The notes below the pieces were generated by a model. It was not told where the DNA came from. It ran no database searches and worked only from the letters and a program-made list of their open reading frames with translations. Below, in pieces: positions 1-8,937 of a stretch of DNA of 64,000 nucleotides. Source of the DNA: Geodermatophilus aquaeductus (lineage in GTDB: Bacteria; Actinomycetota; Actinomycetes; Mycobacteriales; Geodermatophilaceae); contig NZ_FXTJ01000003.1 of assembly GCF_900182545.1 (NCBI RefSeq), positions 310,001 to 374,000 of the forward strand, given 5' to 3'. How positions within the stretch are numbered: position 1 is the first letter of the stretch; every line of letters starts with the position of its first letter. A program made the position numbers and the translations under genes.

Positions 1-1022
1 AGCATCACCAGCGGCACCACGCGCGGGTCGCCCGCGGAGTCCGCGCCCGCCCGGCGCAGCAGCGGCGTCCAGCCGAGCAGCCAGCCGAGCAGGGCCACGG
101 CACCGGCCGCCCCGAGGGCGCCGATCAGCGTGCCGGTGAGGACGTCGTCGGTGGCCACGTGGCCGAGCTCGTGGGCGACGATCGACTCGATCTCGTCGTC
201 GGGGACGTCGCTGAGCAGCGTGTCGTACAGGACCACCCGCCGGGTGGAGCCGAACCCGGAGACGTAGGCGTTGAGCGCGGTCGTCCGGCGGGAGGCGTCG
301 GCCACGAGGACGTCCTCGACCGGTGTGCCGCTCTCCTCGGCGAGCTCGAGCAGGTCGGTGCGCAGCTGCCCGGCCGCCAGCGGGGTGAAGCTGTTGAACG
401 CCGGCTCGATGACCACCGGGTAGAGGAAGGAGCCCACCACCACCAGCGCGGCCGCGCCGCCGGCGGCCCAGGCCCACCAGGTGCGCGGCGCACGGCGGGC
501 GAGGGCCACCAGCGCGAGCAGGCCGAGCGCGGTGAGCCCGGCGTCGATGGCGGTGGAGACGGCGACGTCGCGCAGCCACAGCGGCCACGAGCGGGTCGAC
601 AGCCCGTAGCGGTGGCGCACCACCTCGCCGTAGGCCGAGATCGGCAGCGTCGCCAGCCGGCCGACGACGACCAACGCGACGGTGCCCAGCAGCACCGTGA
701 GCGGCCAGCGCTGCCCCACCGGGCGGCCGAGCGCCGCGACGAGCCGGCTGCCCAGCCGGGTGAGCCCGAACAGCGCCGACACGGCCAGCCCGAGCAGCAG
801 GTTGGCCAGCGACGCCGGGCGGATGTCGGCGGCGAGCGCCTCGGCCCGGGCGACGACGGCGGCGGGCAGGCCGGCGTCGTCGCTCACCGGGGCGGCTCCG
901 CCGGGCGGGGTGGGCAGCAGGCTCCACGGCGTGCGGACGGCGATGACCACCACGAGCGCCACGCCGAGCACGGCCGCGACCAGGAGGGCGGCGCGAGCAC
1001 TCCCCCGGCCCGCCGCGCTCAC
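1..1022 (-). CDS. M48-family (Ste24/CAAX-type) membrane zinc metalloprotease, C-terminus beyond the window
   Basis: About 340 residues are visible; the gene runs off the left edge. The N-terminal half holds a first membrane segment (about residues 8-25) and further hydrophobic stretches typical of the M48 N-terminal domain. It then reads into the catalytic region, where the zinc motif HELGH lies at about residues 284-288, followed by another hydrophobic segment. Family knowledge: such integral-membrane proteases cleave misfolded or prenylated-type substrates at the membrane; the bacterial substrate is not known. The third zinc ligand (a downstream Glu) is not visible because of the truncation. 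The GTG at 1020-1022 is chosen because a TAGGAT box (1030-1035) sits 7 nt upstream, the leaderless pattern seen repeatedly here. Confidence 0.88.
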   Translation of the reverse strand, partial: MSAAGRGSARAALLVAAVLGVALVVVIAVRTPWSLLPTPPGGAAPVSDDAGLPAAVVARAEALAADIRPASLANLLLGLAVSALFGLTRLGSRLVAALGRPVGQRWPLTVLLGTVALVVVGRLATLPISAYGEVVRHRYGLSTRSWPLWLRDVAVSTAIDAGLTALGLLALVALARRAPRTWWAWAAGGAAALVVVGSFLYPVVIEPAFNSFTPLAAGQLRTDLLELAEESGTPVEDVLVADASRRTTALNAYVSGFGSTRRVVLYDTLLSDVPDDEIESIVAHELGHVATDDVLTGTLIGALGAAGAVALLGWLLGWTPLLRRAGADSAGDPRVVPLVM

Positions 1023-1132
1023 CCGGCCGATCCTAGGCGGCCCGGTCCGGGCCCCGGCCGGCCGCCGAGGACGGGACGCAGCAGGGCCGGTGACCCGAGG
1101 GGTCACCGGCCCTGTCGCGCGGCCCTGTGGGG

Positions 1133-2350
1133 TCAGGCGATGCGGCGCATGGCGGTGACGCCGCCCATGGAGTCGACCGACACGACCTTGACCGGCTGGC
1201 CGGAGGTCGACGCGTGCACCATCTGGCCGTTGCCGATGTACATCGAGACGTGGCTGACCGGGCTGTAGTAGAAGATCAGGTCGCCCGGCTGCAGGTCCGC
1301 CCTCGAGACGGCGGTGCCCATCCGCGACTGCATGCTGCTGGAGTGCGGGAGGCTGATCCCGGCCGCCGCGTAGGCGTACTGGGTCAGGCCCGAGCAGTCG
1401 AAGGCGTTGGGTCCGCCGGCGCCCCACACGTAGGGGTCGCCGACCTGGGCCAGCGCCGTCTGCACGGCGGTCTGGGCCGCGCCGCTGCCACCGCTGCCGG
1501 CGGAGGGCGCCGGCGCCGGGGCGGGGGCCGCGGCGCGGGTGGCCGGGGGCGCGGGGGCGCTGGAGCCCGTCGGAGCCGTCGTCCCGGACGCCCCGGCGGC
1601 TGCCTCGGCCTCCGCGGCGGCGGCGGCCAGACCGGCCTCCTGCGCGGCCTGGGCCGCCTGCCGCTCGGCCTCGGTCAGCGCGGCGACCTGCGCCTGGTAG
1701 TCGGCGATGTCGCTCTCGAGCCGATCCTCCTGGGCGCTGAGGTCGTCGAGGGTGCGCTGCGCCTCGGCCTCGGCGGCGTCGGCGTCGGCCTGGGCCTGCT
1801 GCGCGGCGGCTGCCGCCTGCGAGACCTCGTCGAGCACGGAGGTGGTGTGTCCGGCGATCTGGTCGAGCGTGGCCAGCGAGCTGACGAAGTCCTCGGCGGA
1901 GTCGCTGCTCATCAGCAGGTCGAGCCCGGCGAAGGTGTCGCTGTGCCCGCCGGTGTAGGCGCTGCGAGCGACCTGGCGGATCTGGCCGTCGAGGTCCTGC
2001 AGCTGGGCCTGCTTCTCGGCGGCGGCCCGGTCGGCCTCGTCGGCGGCGGTCTGCTGCTGGGCCAGGACCTCGCGGGCCTCGTTGACCTGCTCGGTGACGA
2101 CCTCGAGCCGGTGACCGGCCTCGGCGGCGAGCTGGGCGGCCTGCTCGGAGGTGGTGGCCTGCTCCGGGTCGGCGGCCGCCGTGCCGGGCAGGAGCGTCAT
2201 CGTCAGCGCGGCGGTGGTGCCGACGACCGCGACGCGGCCGAGACGGCGGGCCCGCGACGGGCGGTGCGGCCCGGCGACACGGGCGGCGGAGCGGGTGGTG
2301 GCGGTGGACTGTGCGCGCGCATGCCCCAGGAGGGGGCGGGGGGTCGCCAC
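1133..2350 (-). CDS. Secreted NlpC/P60 peptidoglycan endopeptidase, RipA/RipC-like
   Basis: 405 residues. An Arg-rich N-terminus followed by a hydrophobic stretch ending in Ala-Ala-Ala-Asp (about residues 40-60) is a signal peptide. Residues about 60-240 are Ala/Gln/Glu-rich coiled coil, about 245-285 a Pro/Ala/Ser linker, and about 290-405 the NlpC/P60 domain with catalytic Cys319 (in FDCSGL), His367 (in SHVSMY) and His379. Family role: cleavage of stem-peptide bonds during cell separation or resuscitation. The gene is monocistronic with a long leader carrying a c-di-AMP riboswitch and a well-formed promoter, so expression should follow c-di-AMP level. The ATG is the only start consistent with the signal peptide. 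Confidence 0.93.
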   Translation of the reverse strand: MATPRPLLGHARAQSTATTRSAARVAGPHRPSRARRLGRVAVVGTTAALTMTLLPGTAAADPEQATTSEQAAQLAAEAGHRLEVVTEQVNEAREVLAQQQTAADEADRAAAEKQAQLQDLDGQIRQVARSAYTGGHSDTFAGLDLLMSSDSAEDFVSSLATLDQIAGHTTSVLDEVSQAAAAAQQAQADADAAEAEAQRTLDDLSAQEDRLESDIADYQAQVAALTEAERQAAQAAQEAGLAAAAAEAEAAAGASGTTAPTGSSAPAPPATRAAAPAPAPAPSAGSGGSGAAQTAVQTALAQVGDPYVWGAGGPNAFDCSGLTQYAYAAAGISLPHSSSMQSRMGTAVSRADLQPGDLIFYYSPVSHVSMYIGNGQMVHASTSGQPVKVVSVDSMGGVTAMRRIA

Positions 2351-2352
2351 GG

Positions 2353-2525
2353 GCGGCGGCTCTCCGTTTCTTCCTCAGCTACCGCCTACCGAGTTAGCTG
2401 ACGGGTTCGGGCTGGGAAGACGTGCCCTATCTCCGCACACCGGTCAGTGACCGGCGCACACGAGAACTCACCCCAGTGCTGCGGTGGGTCCCCGGCTCAC
2501 CTCGCGCACCCCCGGGAGGGGCGTT
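2353..2525 (-). promoter_or_regulatory. ydaO/yuaA-type c-di-AMP riboswitch in the leader of the NlpC/P60 gene
   Basis: Read on the minus strand, the leader contains the hallmark blocks of the ydaO class in order: GCCGGGGACCCA (about 2493-2504), TGGGGTGA (about 2470-2480), a GTAGGG-like AGATAGGGC (about 2430), then CCCGAACCCGTCAGCTAAC and GGTAGGCGG (about 2380-2415), just before the start codon. In actinobacteria this RNA class controls cell-wall hydrolase genes such as rpf and NlpC/P60, which is the gene found here. In known examples ligand binding turns expression off. The boundaries are approximate because the P1 stem was paired only by eye. Confidence 0.85.
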
Positions 2526-2594
2526 GCGGTGACTCGGCGGTGCCCGGCCGAGGTCACCTCGTGACGGGTGACGACCACCCGGTCGGACGCGGCC

Positions 2595-2623
2595 ACAGTA
2601 CGGACGTGATGCAGATGTGACAA
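2595..2623 (-). promoter_or_regulatory. Sigma70-like promoter for the riboswitch-controlled NlpC/P60 gene
   Basis: On the minus strand a TTGTCA -35 box (2618-2623) is separated by exactly 17 nt from a TACTGT -10 box (2595-2600). The predicted transcript starts near 2588, giving a leader of roughly 240 nt that contains the whole riboswitch. Confidence 0.7.
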
Positions 2624-2706
2624 ACGAGGGGTGCGTGGACTGTGAGGACACACACGGTCAGTATCCGCGCCACTCCGGGGCGTGCCCGGATCGGCATCCC
2701 CGCCGG

Positions 2707-2994
2707 TCAGCCCGTGCGCCGGCGCCCGTCGCCCGACGGCCGGTGCCGCAGCGGGGGCACCAGGCCGCCCTCGGCCAGCGCCCGCACCGCACGCCGCTCG
2801 ACGTCGTCGAGTTCCACCACCACGCCGGGCCGCGGGACGGCGGCGTCGGCCGTCCGGGCCGCCGGGACGGGGGGCACGGGCAGCAGCACGGGGCTGGTGT
2901 CCCGCTCCCCCGGCGGGGCGCCCAGCAGGGCGGTGACGACGCAGTCGGCGCAGCCGACACCGCGCGCGGTGCACGAGTCGCAGTCGATGAGCAT
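2707..2994 (-). CDS. Small conserved actinobacterial protein with four N-terminal cysteines
   Basis: 95 residues. The N-terminus has two CxxC-like pairs (Cys5/Cys8 and Cys15/Cys18), suggesting a small metal-binding knuckle. A Pro/Ala-rich middle is followed by an acidic/hydrophobic helix (ELDDVERRAVRALAEGG) and the segment LVPPL. I recognise this layout from small uncharacterised actinobacterial proteins, but no function is known to me. The ATG has a GGAGGGAC ribosome site just upstream. A TAGCGT box at 3075-3080 could be its promoter with a leader of about 80 nt. Confidence 0.75.
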   Translation of the reverse strand: MLIDCDSCTARGVGCADCVVTALLGAPPGERDTSPVLLPVPPVPAARTADAAVPRPGVVVELDDVERRAVRALAEGGLVPPLRHRPSGDGRRRTG

Positions 2995-3104
2995 GTCGTG
3001 TCCCTCCGTGCCCCGGCCGCTCCGCCCGGTGCCGGGCCGCGGTCGGGACGGGTCTCCCTGTCGGTTGCGTCCGCACGCTAGGGACGGCCACCGACAGTCC
3101 CGGC

Positions 3105-4847
3105 TCAGCTGCCCGCGTACTCCCAGTGCCAGGGCTCCTCGCGGCCGTTGCCCGGGTCGGCCCACGTCGGGTGCAGCCACCCGTAGCGGCCGGCGTTGGC
3201 CACCATCCAGGCGTACTGCGGGCTGCCGAAGCCGTCGATGCCGCCGCACAGGTCGACCGCCAGCCCCCAGCCGTGGTTGCTGGTGCCCGGGACGGCGGCC
3301 AGCGCCGGCTTCTCGCCGTAGAGGCGCACCTGGCCGGCGTAGGTCCGGTAGGAGTCGGTGATGCAGATCGGCTGGCCGAACGTCGCCGCGTAGGCGGCGC
3401 TCAGCGCCCGGTAGGCCGCGGCGGCGTCGCAGCGCAGGGAGTGCCCGCCGACCCCGATCGGGCAGAGCGCGCTCGGCGGGATGAGGCCGTTGGGGTAGCC
3501 GCCCCAGGAGCGGGCGCCGTCGAAGGTCGGCGGGTGGACGGGGTTGCCGCACTCGACCCGCAGCGCGCCGCCGGTCGGCCCGGGGGCGGGCTCCTCCGGG
3601 CGCGGGCCGAGGCTGGGCCGCCCGACGTGGACCACCTGGTCGGCGGGCAGCCGGCGGACGACGACCGCGCCGGCCCGCCCGTCGGCGGCCAGCATCGTCT
3701 GGCCGTCGAGCGCGATCCCGACGTGCCCCAGGCCCGACTCGGGGGTGCCCAGGAAGACCAGGTCACCGGGCAGGACGTCGGCCAGCTCGACCGGCGTGCT
3801 GACGGCGAAGAGGGCGGCCTGGTCGTCGGGCAGGTCGATGCCGGCCGCGCCGTAGGCCGTGGACACCAGCGAGCCGCAGTCCCACGAGTCGGGCCCGGCC
3901 GTCCCGGGCGCGTAGGGCCTGCCGAGGGCGTTCATCGCCGCGGTGACCGCCGCGACCGTCTCGGCGGGCAGCACGAGCAGCGACGTCGGCTCCCGCGGGA
4001 ACTGGGCCGCGCCCTGCTGCGCGCCGCCGGCGGCCGCGCCGATCGGCGTCAGCCCGGCGGGCAGGGCCGCGACCGGGTCGAGCAGCTCCGCCGCCGGCGG
4101 GAGGACGACCCCCGCCTCGCCCAGCTGGCCGACGTAGGCGCGCCAGTTGGCCGCGGTCTGCGTGTTGACGTCGACCTGCTGCTGCTGCAGGTCCGCCAGC
4201 TGCCGGTCGACGTCGCCGAGGGCCACGTCGAGCTCCGCGGTGACGGCGTCGGCCGAGGCCTCGAGGTCGGCCACCTCCGCGGCCAGCTCGTCGGCGCGCC
4301 GCTGCGCCTCGGCGAGCGCGGCGTCCGCGGTGACCTGCTGCCCGAGCGCGGCCTGCCGCTGCTCCTCGGCGGCGCCGACCACCGCGGCGGTGTGGGCGTC
4401 GACGGCCTCGAGGTAGCCCAGCGCCGCGACGACGTCGGCCGGGTCGCCGCCGCTCAGCAGGACGGTGAGCGGGGTGAGCGCGCCGCCGTCGCGGTAGACC
4501 GCCGAGGCGTACTGCGCCACGACCGCCCGGTTCTCCGCCAGCACCCCCTCGGCCGCGTCCACCACGGCCCGGGCGGCGTCGACGTCGGCCTGCGCGTCCG
4601 ACAGCTGCCGGCGCGCCGCGGCGACCTCCGTCTGGCGCAGCTGCAGGTCGGCCTGGACCTCCGCGGCGCGCTGCTGCAGCCGGTCGAGCGCCTCGCTGTC
4701 GAGGACGCCGCTCGTGCCGCCGGGCTGGTCGCTCGGCTCCGCGCCCGCCGGGCCCGCGAGCGGCACCGCGAGCAGGACCGCGGCCGCCACCGTGACCAGC
4801 ACCGACGCCGGGCCACGGCGGGTGCGCCACGGGGAGCGCGCGCGCAT
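3105..4847 (-). CDS. Secreted two-enzyme peptidoglycan hydrolase: NlpC/P60 domain fused to VanY-type D,D-carboxypeptidase (M15)
   Basis: 580 residues. A signal peptide (about residues 10-35) is followed by a long Ala/Gln/Asp-rich coiled coil (about 40-230) and an NlpC/P60 domain with Cys324 (in SWDCGSL) and His375 (in GLGHVG). The C-terminal M15B/VanY domain carries SYRTYAGQ, the zinc ligands His525 and Asp532 (SNHGWGLAVDL), Glu571 and His574 (EPWHWEY). One protein could therefore cut both the stem peptide and the terminal D-Ala-D-Ala. The usual DCSG around the NlpC nucleophile reads DCGS here. The start is chosen for the signal peptide and an upstream GAGGGAG ribosome site. No riboswitch like that of the neighbouring hydrolase was seen. 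Confidence 0.9.
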   Translation of the reverse strand: MRARSPWRTRRGPASVLVTVAAAVLLAVPLAGPAGAEPSDQPGGTSGVLDSEALDRLQQRAAEVQADLQLRQTEVAAARRQLSDAQADVDAARAVVDAAEGVLAENRAVVAQYASAVYRDGGALTPLTVLLSGGDPADVVAALGYLEAVDAHTAAVVGAAEEQRQAALGQQVTADAALAEAQRRADELAAEVADLEASADAVTAELDVALGDVDRQLADLQQQQVDVNTQTAANWRAYVGQLGEAGVVLPPAAELLDPVAALPAGLTPIGAAAGGAQQGAAQFPREPTSLLVLPAETVAAVTAAMNALGRPYAPGTAGPDSWDCGSLVSTAYGAAGIDLPDDQAALFAVSTPVELADVLPGDLVFLGTPESGLGHVGIALDGQTMLAADGRAGAVVVRRLPADQVVHVGRPSLGPRPEEPAPGPTGGALRVECGNPVHPPTFDGARSWGGYPNGLIPPSALCPIGVGGHSLRCDAAAAYRALSAAYAATFGQPICITDSYRTYAGQVRLYGEKPALAAVPGTSNHGWGLAVDLCGGIDGFGSPQYAWMVANAGRYGWLHPTWADPGNGREEPWHWEYAGS

Positions 4848-5024
4848 CGGACTCCCTCTGCTGATGCGGACCCCCCTGGTCCGCCGGGGGATCGTCGTCC
4901 GCCCGCGGGCGCTCCCGCAACCGGGTGCGGCGCCGTCGGTCCCCCGCCCGGGCGCGGCGTCCCCCGGGCGGGTCGCCGGGCGCGCGTCCCCGGGACTGTC
5001 CGACCCCCGGCCTACCGTCCCGCC

Positions 5025-6989
5025 GTGCTCTTCCCCGACACCGGCGCGGGCTCCGCGCTGCCGCGCCACGAGCAGGCCCCGGCCCACGGCGACCGGCCGC
5101 TCCCCCGCTCCCGCCGGGCTCCCGCCGCCCCGGCGCAGGGCTTCGTCCAGGCGAGCATCGACGACCTCGGGACGCCGCTGGCCGGCACCACGTTCGTCGT
5201 CGTCGACCTCGAGACCACGGGCGGATCGCCCAAGGACAGCGCGATCACCGAGATCGGGGCGGTGAAGATCCGCGGCGGCGAGGTGCTCGGGGAGTTCCAG
5301 ACGCTGGTCGACCCCGGCTGCGAGGTCCCGCCCTACATCAGCGTGCTCACCGGGATCACGACGGCGATGGTCGCCACCGCCCCGCGGATCGGCGCGGTGC
5401 TGCCGGCCTTCCTCGAGTTCGCCCGCGGCGCGGTGCTCGTGGCCCACAACGCCCCGTTCGACCTCGGCTTCCTGCGCGCGGCCTGCGAGCAGACCGGCAT
5501 CGCGTGGCCCGCGGCCGCCTCGGTCGACACCGCGGTGCTCGCCCGGCGGCTGCTGTCCCGCGACGAGGTGCCCAACTGCAAGCTGGCCACCCTGGCGCCG
5601 TACTTCTCCGCCACGACCTCGCCCTGCCACCGCGCCCTCGACGACGCCCGCGCCACCGTCGACGTCCTCCACGGCCTGTTCGAACGACTCGGGCCCCTCG
5701 GGGTGACGTCGCTGGAGGAACTGCACGGGCTGACCCGCCAGGTCGACCCCGTGCGCCGCAAGAAGCGGCACCTCGCCGACGGCGTCCCCTCCGGCCCCGG
5801 CGTCTACGTCTTCCGCGGCCCGCGCGACGAGCCGCTCTACGTCGGGACGTCGAACGACCTGCGCACCCGGGTCCGCAGCTACTTCTCCTCCGGCGAGCAG
5901 CGCAGCCGCATGACCGAGATGGTGGCGCTGGCCCAGCGCATCGAGTCGGTGTCCTGCGCGCACGACCTCGAGGCCGCCGTCCGGGAACTGCGGCTCATCG
6001 CCGAGCACAAGCCCCGCTACAACCGCCGCTCGCGCTTCCCCGAGCGTGCCCTGTGGCTGCGGCTCACCGACGAGCACTTCCCCCGGCTGTCCACGGTCCG
6101 CCGGGTGCGCCCCGGGCCGGGCGTCTTCCTCGGCCCCTTCGCCGACCGGCGGGCCGCCGAGATGGCCACCGCCGCCATCCACGAGGCGCTGCCGCTGCGG
6201 CAGTGCACCACCCGGCTGTCGCCGCGGGTGCCCACGAGCACCTGCGCCCTGTTCGGCATGGGCCGCTGCGGCGCGCCGTGCGCGGGCCACCAGTCCGTCG
6301 AGGAGTACGCGCGGATCGCCGCCGTGCTGCGCGCCGCCGTCGACGGCGACCCGAGCGCCCTCGTCGAGCCGCTGCTCGCCCGCGTCGACCGGCTGTCGGC
6401 CGAGCGCCGGTTCGAGGACGCCGGGGTGCTGCGCGACCGGATCGCGGTCCTCGTGCGCGCGGTGCGCCGGCGGCAGCGGCTGCAGTCGCTGGCCGCCGTC
6501 CCGGAGCTGGTGATCGCCCGGCCCGACGGCGAGGGCGGGTGGGCGCTGTCGATCGTGCGCCGGGGCCGACTGGTCGCCGCCGGGTGCGCCCCGCGCGGGA
6601 CGTCGGTGCGCGACACCCTCGCCGGCCTGCGCGCCACCGCCGAGACGACGCCCGACGACGGCGAGCTGGCGGCCACCGTCGACGAGACCGAGCTGGTGAT
6701 GCGCTGGATGGAGAAGCCCGGCACCCGCCTGGTCGAGGTCACCGGCACGCTCGCCTGCGTCGCCCCGGGCACCGGCGGGCTCAGCGGCTTCCTCTCCCGC
6801 GTGGAGGCCGGCCGCGCGCTGCGGGACCCCTTCGCCGACGGCCGCCAGCTCGGCACCCGCGCCCGCCCGGAGCGGGTCTCCGGCGGCCCGCCGGAGGTCG
6901 GCGGTGGAACGGTGACCACGGGGAGCGGCCCGGCTGCAGGGCCCCGCCGCGAGCGGAGCGAGTGGTGGGGGGCAGCCGGGTCCTTCTAG
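5025..6989 (+). CDS. DEDD (DnaQ-like) 3'-5' exonuclease fused to a UvrC/Cho-like GIY-YIG endonuclease
   Basis: 654 residues. The N-terminal exonuclease has ExoI VDLETTG (Asp61, Glu63), ExoII HNAPFDLGFL and ExoIII HRALDDARATVD, so all catalytic acids are present. The second half begins with a GIY-YIG core (PGVYVF, then LYVGTSNDLRTRVRSYF) and continues with UvrC-like sequence including a Cys cluster (CALFGMGRCGAPC). This fusion is widespread in actinobacteria and is annotated as a DEDD exonuclease domain protein; a DNA-repair role is inferred. The GTG lies 6 nt after a TACCGT box (5013-5018). Upstream in-frame sequence is non-coding in character. Confidence 0.9.
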   Translation: MLFPDTGAGSALPRHEQAPAHGDRPLPRSRRAPAAPAQGFVQASIDDLGTPLAGTTFVVVDLETTGGSPKDSAITEIGAVKIRGGEVLGEFQTLVDPGCEVPPYISVLTGITTAMVATAPRIGAVLPAFLEFARGAVLVAHNAPFDLGFLRAACEQTGIAWPAAASVDTAVLARRLLSRDEVPNCKLATLAPYFSATTSPCHRALDDARATVDVLHGLFERLGPLGVTSLEELHGLTRQVDPVRRKKRHLADGVPSGPGVYVFRGPRDEPLYVGTSNDLRTRVRSYFSSGEQRSRMTEMVALAQRIESVSCAHDLEAAVRELRLIAEHKPRYNRRSRFPERALWLRLTDEHFPRLSTVRRVRPGPGVFLGPFADRRAAEMATAAIHEALPLRQCTTRLSPRVPTSTCALFGMGRCGAPCAGHQSVEEYARIAAVLRAAVDGDPSALVEPLLARVDRLSAERRFEDAGVLRDRIAVLVRAVRRRQRLQSLAAVPELVIARPDGEGGWALSIVRRGRLVAAGCAPRGTSVRDTLAGLRATAETTPDDGELAATVDETELVMRWMEKPGTRLVEVTGTLACVAPGTGGLSGFLSRVEAGRALRDPFADGRQLGTRARPERVSGGPPEVGGGTVTTGSGPAAGPRRERSEWWGAAGSF

Positions 6990-6999
6990 CATCCCTGGC

Positions 7000-7293
7000 G
7001 TGATCACCGCCATCGTGATGGTCGACGCCGCCACCGACGCGATCCCCGAGGTGGCGGCCGCGATCGCCGACCTCGACGGCGTCAGCGAGGTGTACTCGAC
7101 CGCCGGCGAGGTCGACCTCATCGCGATCGTGCGGGTGCGCGAGTTCGACCAGGTCGCCGAGGTGATCGCCGGGCGCATCAACAAGGTGCCGGGCGTGCTC
7201 GAGACCGAGACGCACATCGCCTTCCGCGCCTACAGCCGGCACGACCTCGAGGCGGCCTTCTCCCTGGGCCTCGAGGGCCTCGAGTCCTCCTGA
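7000..7293 (+). CDS. Lrp/AsnC-type ligand-binding (RAM) domain protein without DNA-binding domain
   Basis: 97 residues forming one alpha/beta RAM domain: the strand AIVMVD, helix PEVAAAIADLDGV, then VYSTAGEVDLIAIVRV and a helix ending near KVPGVLETETHIAF. There is no helix-turn-helix, so it is a stand-alone amino-acid-sensing or oligomerisation module rather than a repressor. It starts 10 nt after the nuclease gene, but a TAGCAT box at 6987-6992 suggests its own leaderless transcript. It is convergent with trpD. Confidence 0.85.
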   Translation: MITAIVMVDAATDAIPEVAAAIADLDGVSEVYSTAGEVDLIAIVRVREFDQVAEVIAGRINKVPGVLETETHIAFRAYSRHDLEAAFSLGLEGLESS

Positions 7294-7318
7294 GCGACCC
7301 GGGTCCTCCCGAGCGGGC

Positions 7319-8377
7319 TCAGCGGCCGGCGGCCTCGCGGCTGACGGCCACCCACCGGTCGAGCAGCGCCGCGGCCCTGCCGTCGTCGACCGCGGCGGCG
7401 GCCCGCTGCAGGCCGGCGGCGAGGACGTCGTCGAGCTCCCCGCCGCGCTCGTCGAAGGCGGCCAGCGCGGCGGCGGCGTTGAGCAGGACGGCGTCGCGCA
7501 CCGGCCCGCGCTCGCCGTCGAGGACCCGCCGGAAGACCCCCGCGTTGTGCGCCGGGTCCCCGCCGCGCAGCGCGTCCGGACCGGCCGCGGCGATCCCGAG
7601 GGCGGCCGGGTCGACCTGCTCGGCGGTCACGGCGCCGTCGCGGGCCACCCACACCCGCGACGTCGTCGCGGTGGTGAGCTCGTCGAGGCCGTCGTCGCCG
7701 CGGAAGACCAGCGCGCGGGCACCGCGGCCGGCGACCACCGCGGCGAGCACCGGCGCCATCCGGGCGTCGGCGCAGCCGATCGCGGCGGCCACCGGCCGGG
7801 CGGGGTTGGTCAGCGGTCCGAGGAAGTTGAAGACGGTGCCGATGCCCATCTCCCGGCGCGGCGCCGCGGTGTGCCGGTAACCGGGGTGGAAGACCGGCGC
7901 GAAGAAGAAGCCGATGCCGGCCTCCTGCACGCAGCGGGCCACGGCCGGGGCGGGCAGGTCGATGACCACGCCGAGCGCCTCGAGCACGTCTGCCGCACCG
8001 GAGGACGACGACGCCGCCCGGTTGCCGTGCTTGGCCACCGGCGCGCCCGCGGCCGCGGTGACGACGGCGGCCATCGTGGAGATGTTCACCGTGTGCGCGC
8101 CGTCGCCGCCGGTGCCCACGATGTCGACGGTGGCCACGGGCAGCTCGACCGGCGTCGCCCGCTCGAGCATGGTGGCCGCGAGCCCCGCGACCTCCTCCGG
8201 CGCCTCGCCCTTGGCGCGCAGCGCGACGGCGAAGGCGGCCACCTGCGCCGGTGTCGCCTCGCCGGCCATCACCTCGCGCATGGCCCAGGCCGTGTCGGCG
8301 GCCGGGAGGTCCTCGCGGGCGAGCAGGCGCGTCAGCAGACCGGGCCACGTCGGCCCGGCGGTGGGGCCGGCGCTCAC
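7319..8377 (-). CDS. trpD: Anthranilate phosphoribosyltransferase
   Basis: 352 residues. The enzyme transfers a phosphoribosyl group to anthranilate in tryptophan synthesis. The signature [14 protein letters not shown] (PRPP/Mg binding) and [12 protein letters not shown] (anthranilate site) are both present, and the length is normal. It stands apart from other trp genes and overlaps the upstream receiver-like gene by GTGA (8374-8377), so the two are translationally coupled. The GTG start is fixed by that overlap and by family length; the long in-frame upstream extension is Arg/Pro-rich shadow sequence. Confidence 0.96.
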   Translation of the reverse strand: MSAGPTAGPTWPGLLTRLLAREDLPAADTAWAMREVMAGEATPAQVAAFAVALRAKGEAPEEVAGLAATMLERATPVELPVATVDIVGTGGDGAHTVNISTMAAVVTAAAGAPVAKHGNRAASSSSGAADVLEALGVVIDLPAPAVARCVQEAGIGFFFAPVFHPGYRHTAAPRREMGIGTVFNFLGPLTNPARPVAAAIGCADARMAPVLAAVVAGRGARALVFRGDDGLDELTTATTSRVWVARDGAVTAEQVDPAALGIAAAGPDALRGGDPAHNAGVFRRVLDGERGPVRDAVLLNAAAALAAFDERGGELDDVLAAGLQRAAAAVDDGRAAALLDRWVAVSREAAGR

Positions 8378-8793
8378 CGCGAGACGGGTCGGCGGCCCCG
8401 CGCCGCGTGCGCGCGCAGCAGGCCGGCGACGACCTGCGGGGCGATCAGCGGGTCGACCGGGAGCGCGAGTGTGGCGTCGGCCTGCGACCAGTGCGCCAGC
8501 CAGCGGTCGGGCTGCCGGGCGATGAGGACGCACAGGGCCGGGCGGTCGGCGACCTCGACGGTGATCTGGCGGGACAGCGCCAGGCCGCCGGTCGGCTGCG
8601 CCTCGCCGTCGAGGATGCACAGGTCCACGCCGCCGCCGTCGACGGTGTCGACGACGTCCTCACCGGTGGCGCACTCCACCCAGGTCAGGGGCCCGACGTC
8701 GGGCGCCGGACGGCGGCCGACGGCGGTGCGGACGGCCTCGCGGACCTCGGGCCGGGAGCTGTAGACCAGGACGGTCGCGGGCGCGTCGCTCAC
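8374..8793 (-). CDS. Degenerate response-regulator receiver-like protein coupled to trpD
   Basis: 139 residues resembling a stand-alone receiver domain: the first strand [15 protein letters not shown] and third strand [17 protein letters not shown] keep an Asp where the phosphoacceptor would be. The acidic pair normally found after strand 1 reads Ser-Ser here, and the conserved Lys before the final loop is replaced (LPVDP). Phosphorylation in the usual way is therefore doubtful. It is upstream of trpD with a 4-nt overlap and has a TAGGCT box (8801-8806) 7 nt before its GTG. Function unknown; a regulatory partner of trpD or of the divergent oxidase genes is only a guess. Confidence 0.78.
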   Translation of the reverse strand: MSDAPATVLVYSSRPEVREAVRTAVGRRPAPDVGPLTWVECATGEDVVDTVDGGGVDLCILDGEAQPTGGLALSRQITVEVADRPALCVLIARQPDRWLAHWSQADATLALPVDPLIAPQVVAGLLRAHAARGRRPVSR

Positions 8794-8937
8794 GCCCGGC
8801 AGCCTAGTGCCCACGCGGCTCCCGACCGGGTGGACGCGGCCCCCCGACCGGGGGACTGTCTCGGCGCGGTCACGGTGCGGGCACGCCGTGCCACCCACGG
8901 TCGGTGCGCGTCGTCAGCCGGTGCCATGATGGGCGGC

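Noticed and set aside
3126-5024. Long plus-strand frame upstream of the DnaQ-GIY-YIG gene
   Set aside because: It is antisense to the NlpC-VanY gene and is Arg/Gly/Pro-rich without domains; the real start is 5025.
4848-5024. Second c-di-AMP riboswitch before the NlpC-VanY gene
   Set aside because: None of the conserved ydaO blocks is present.
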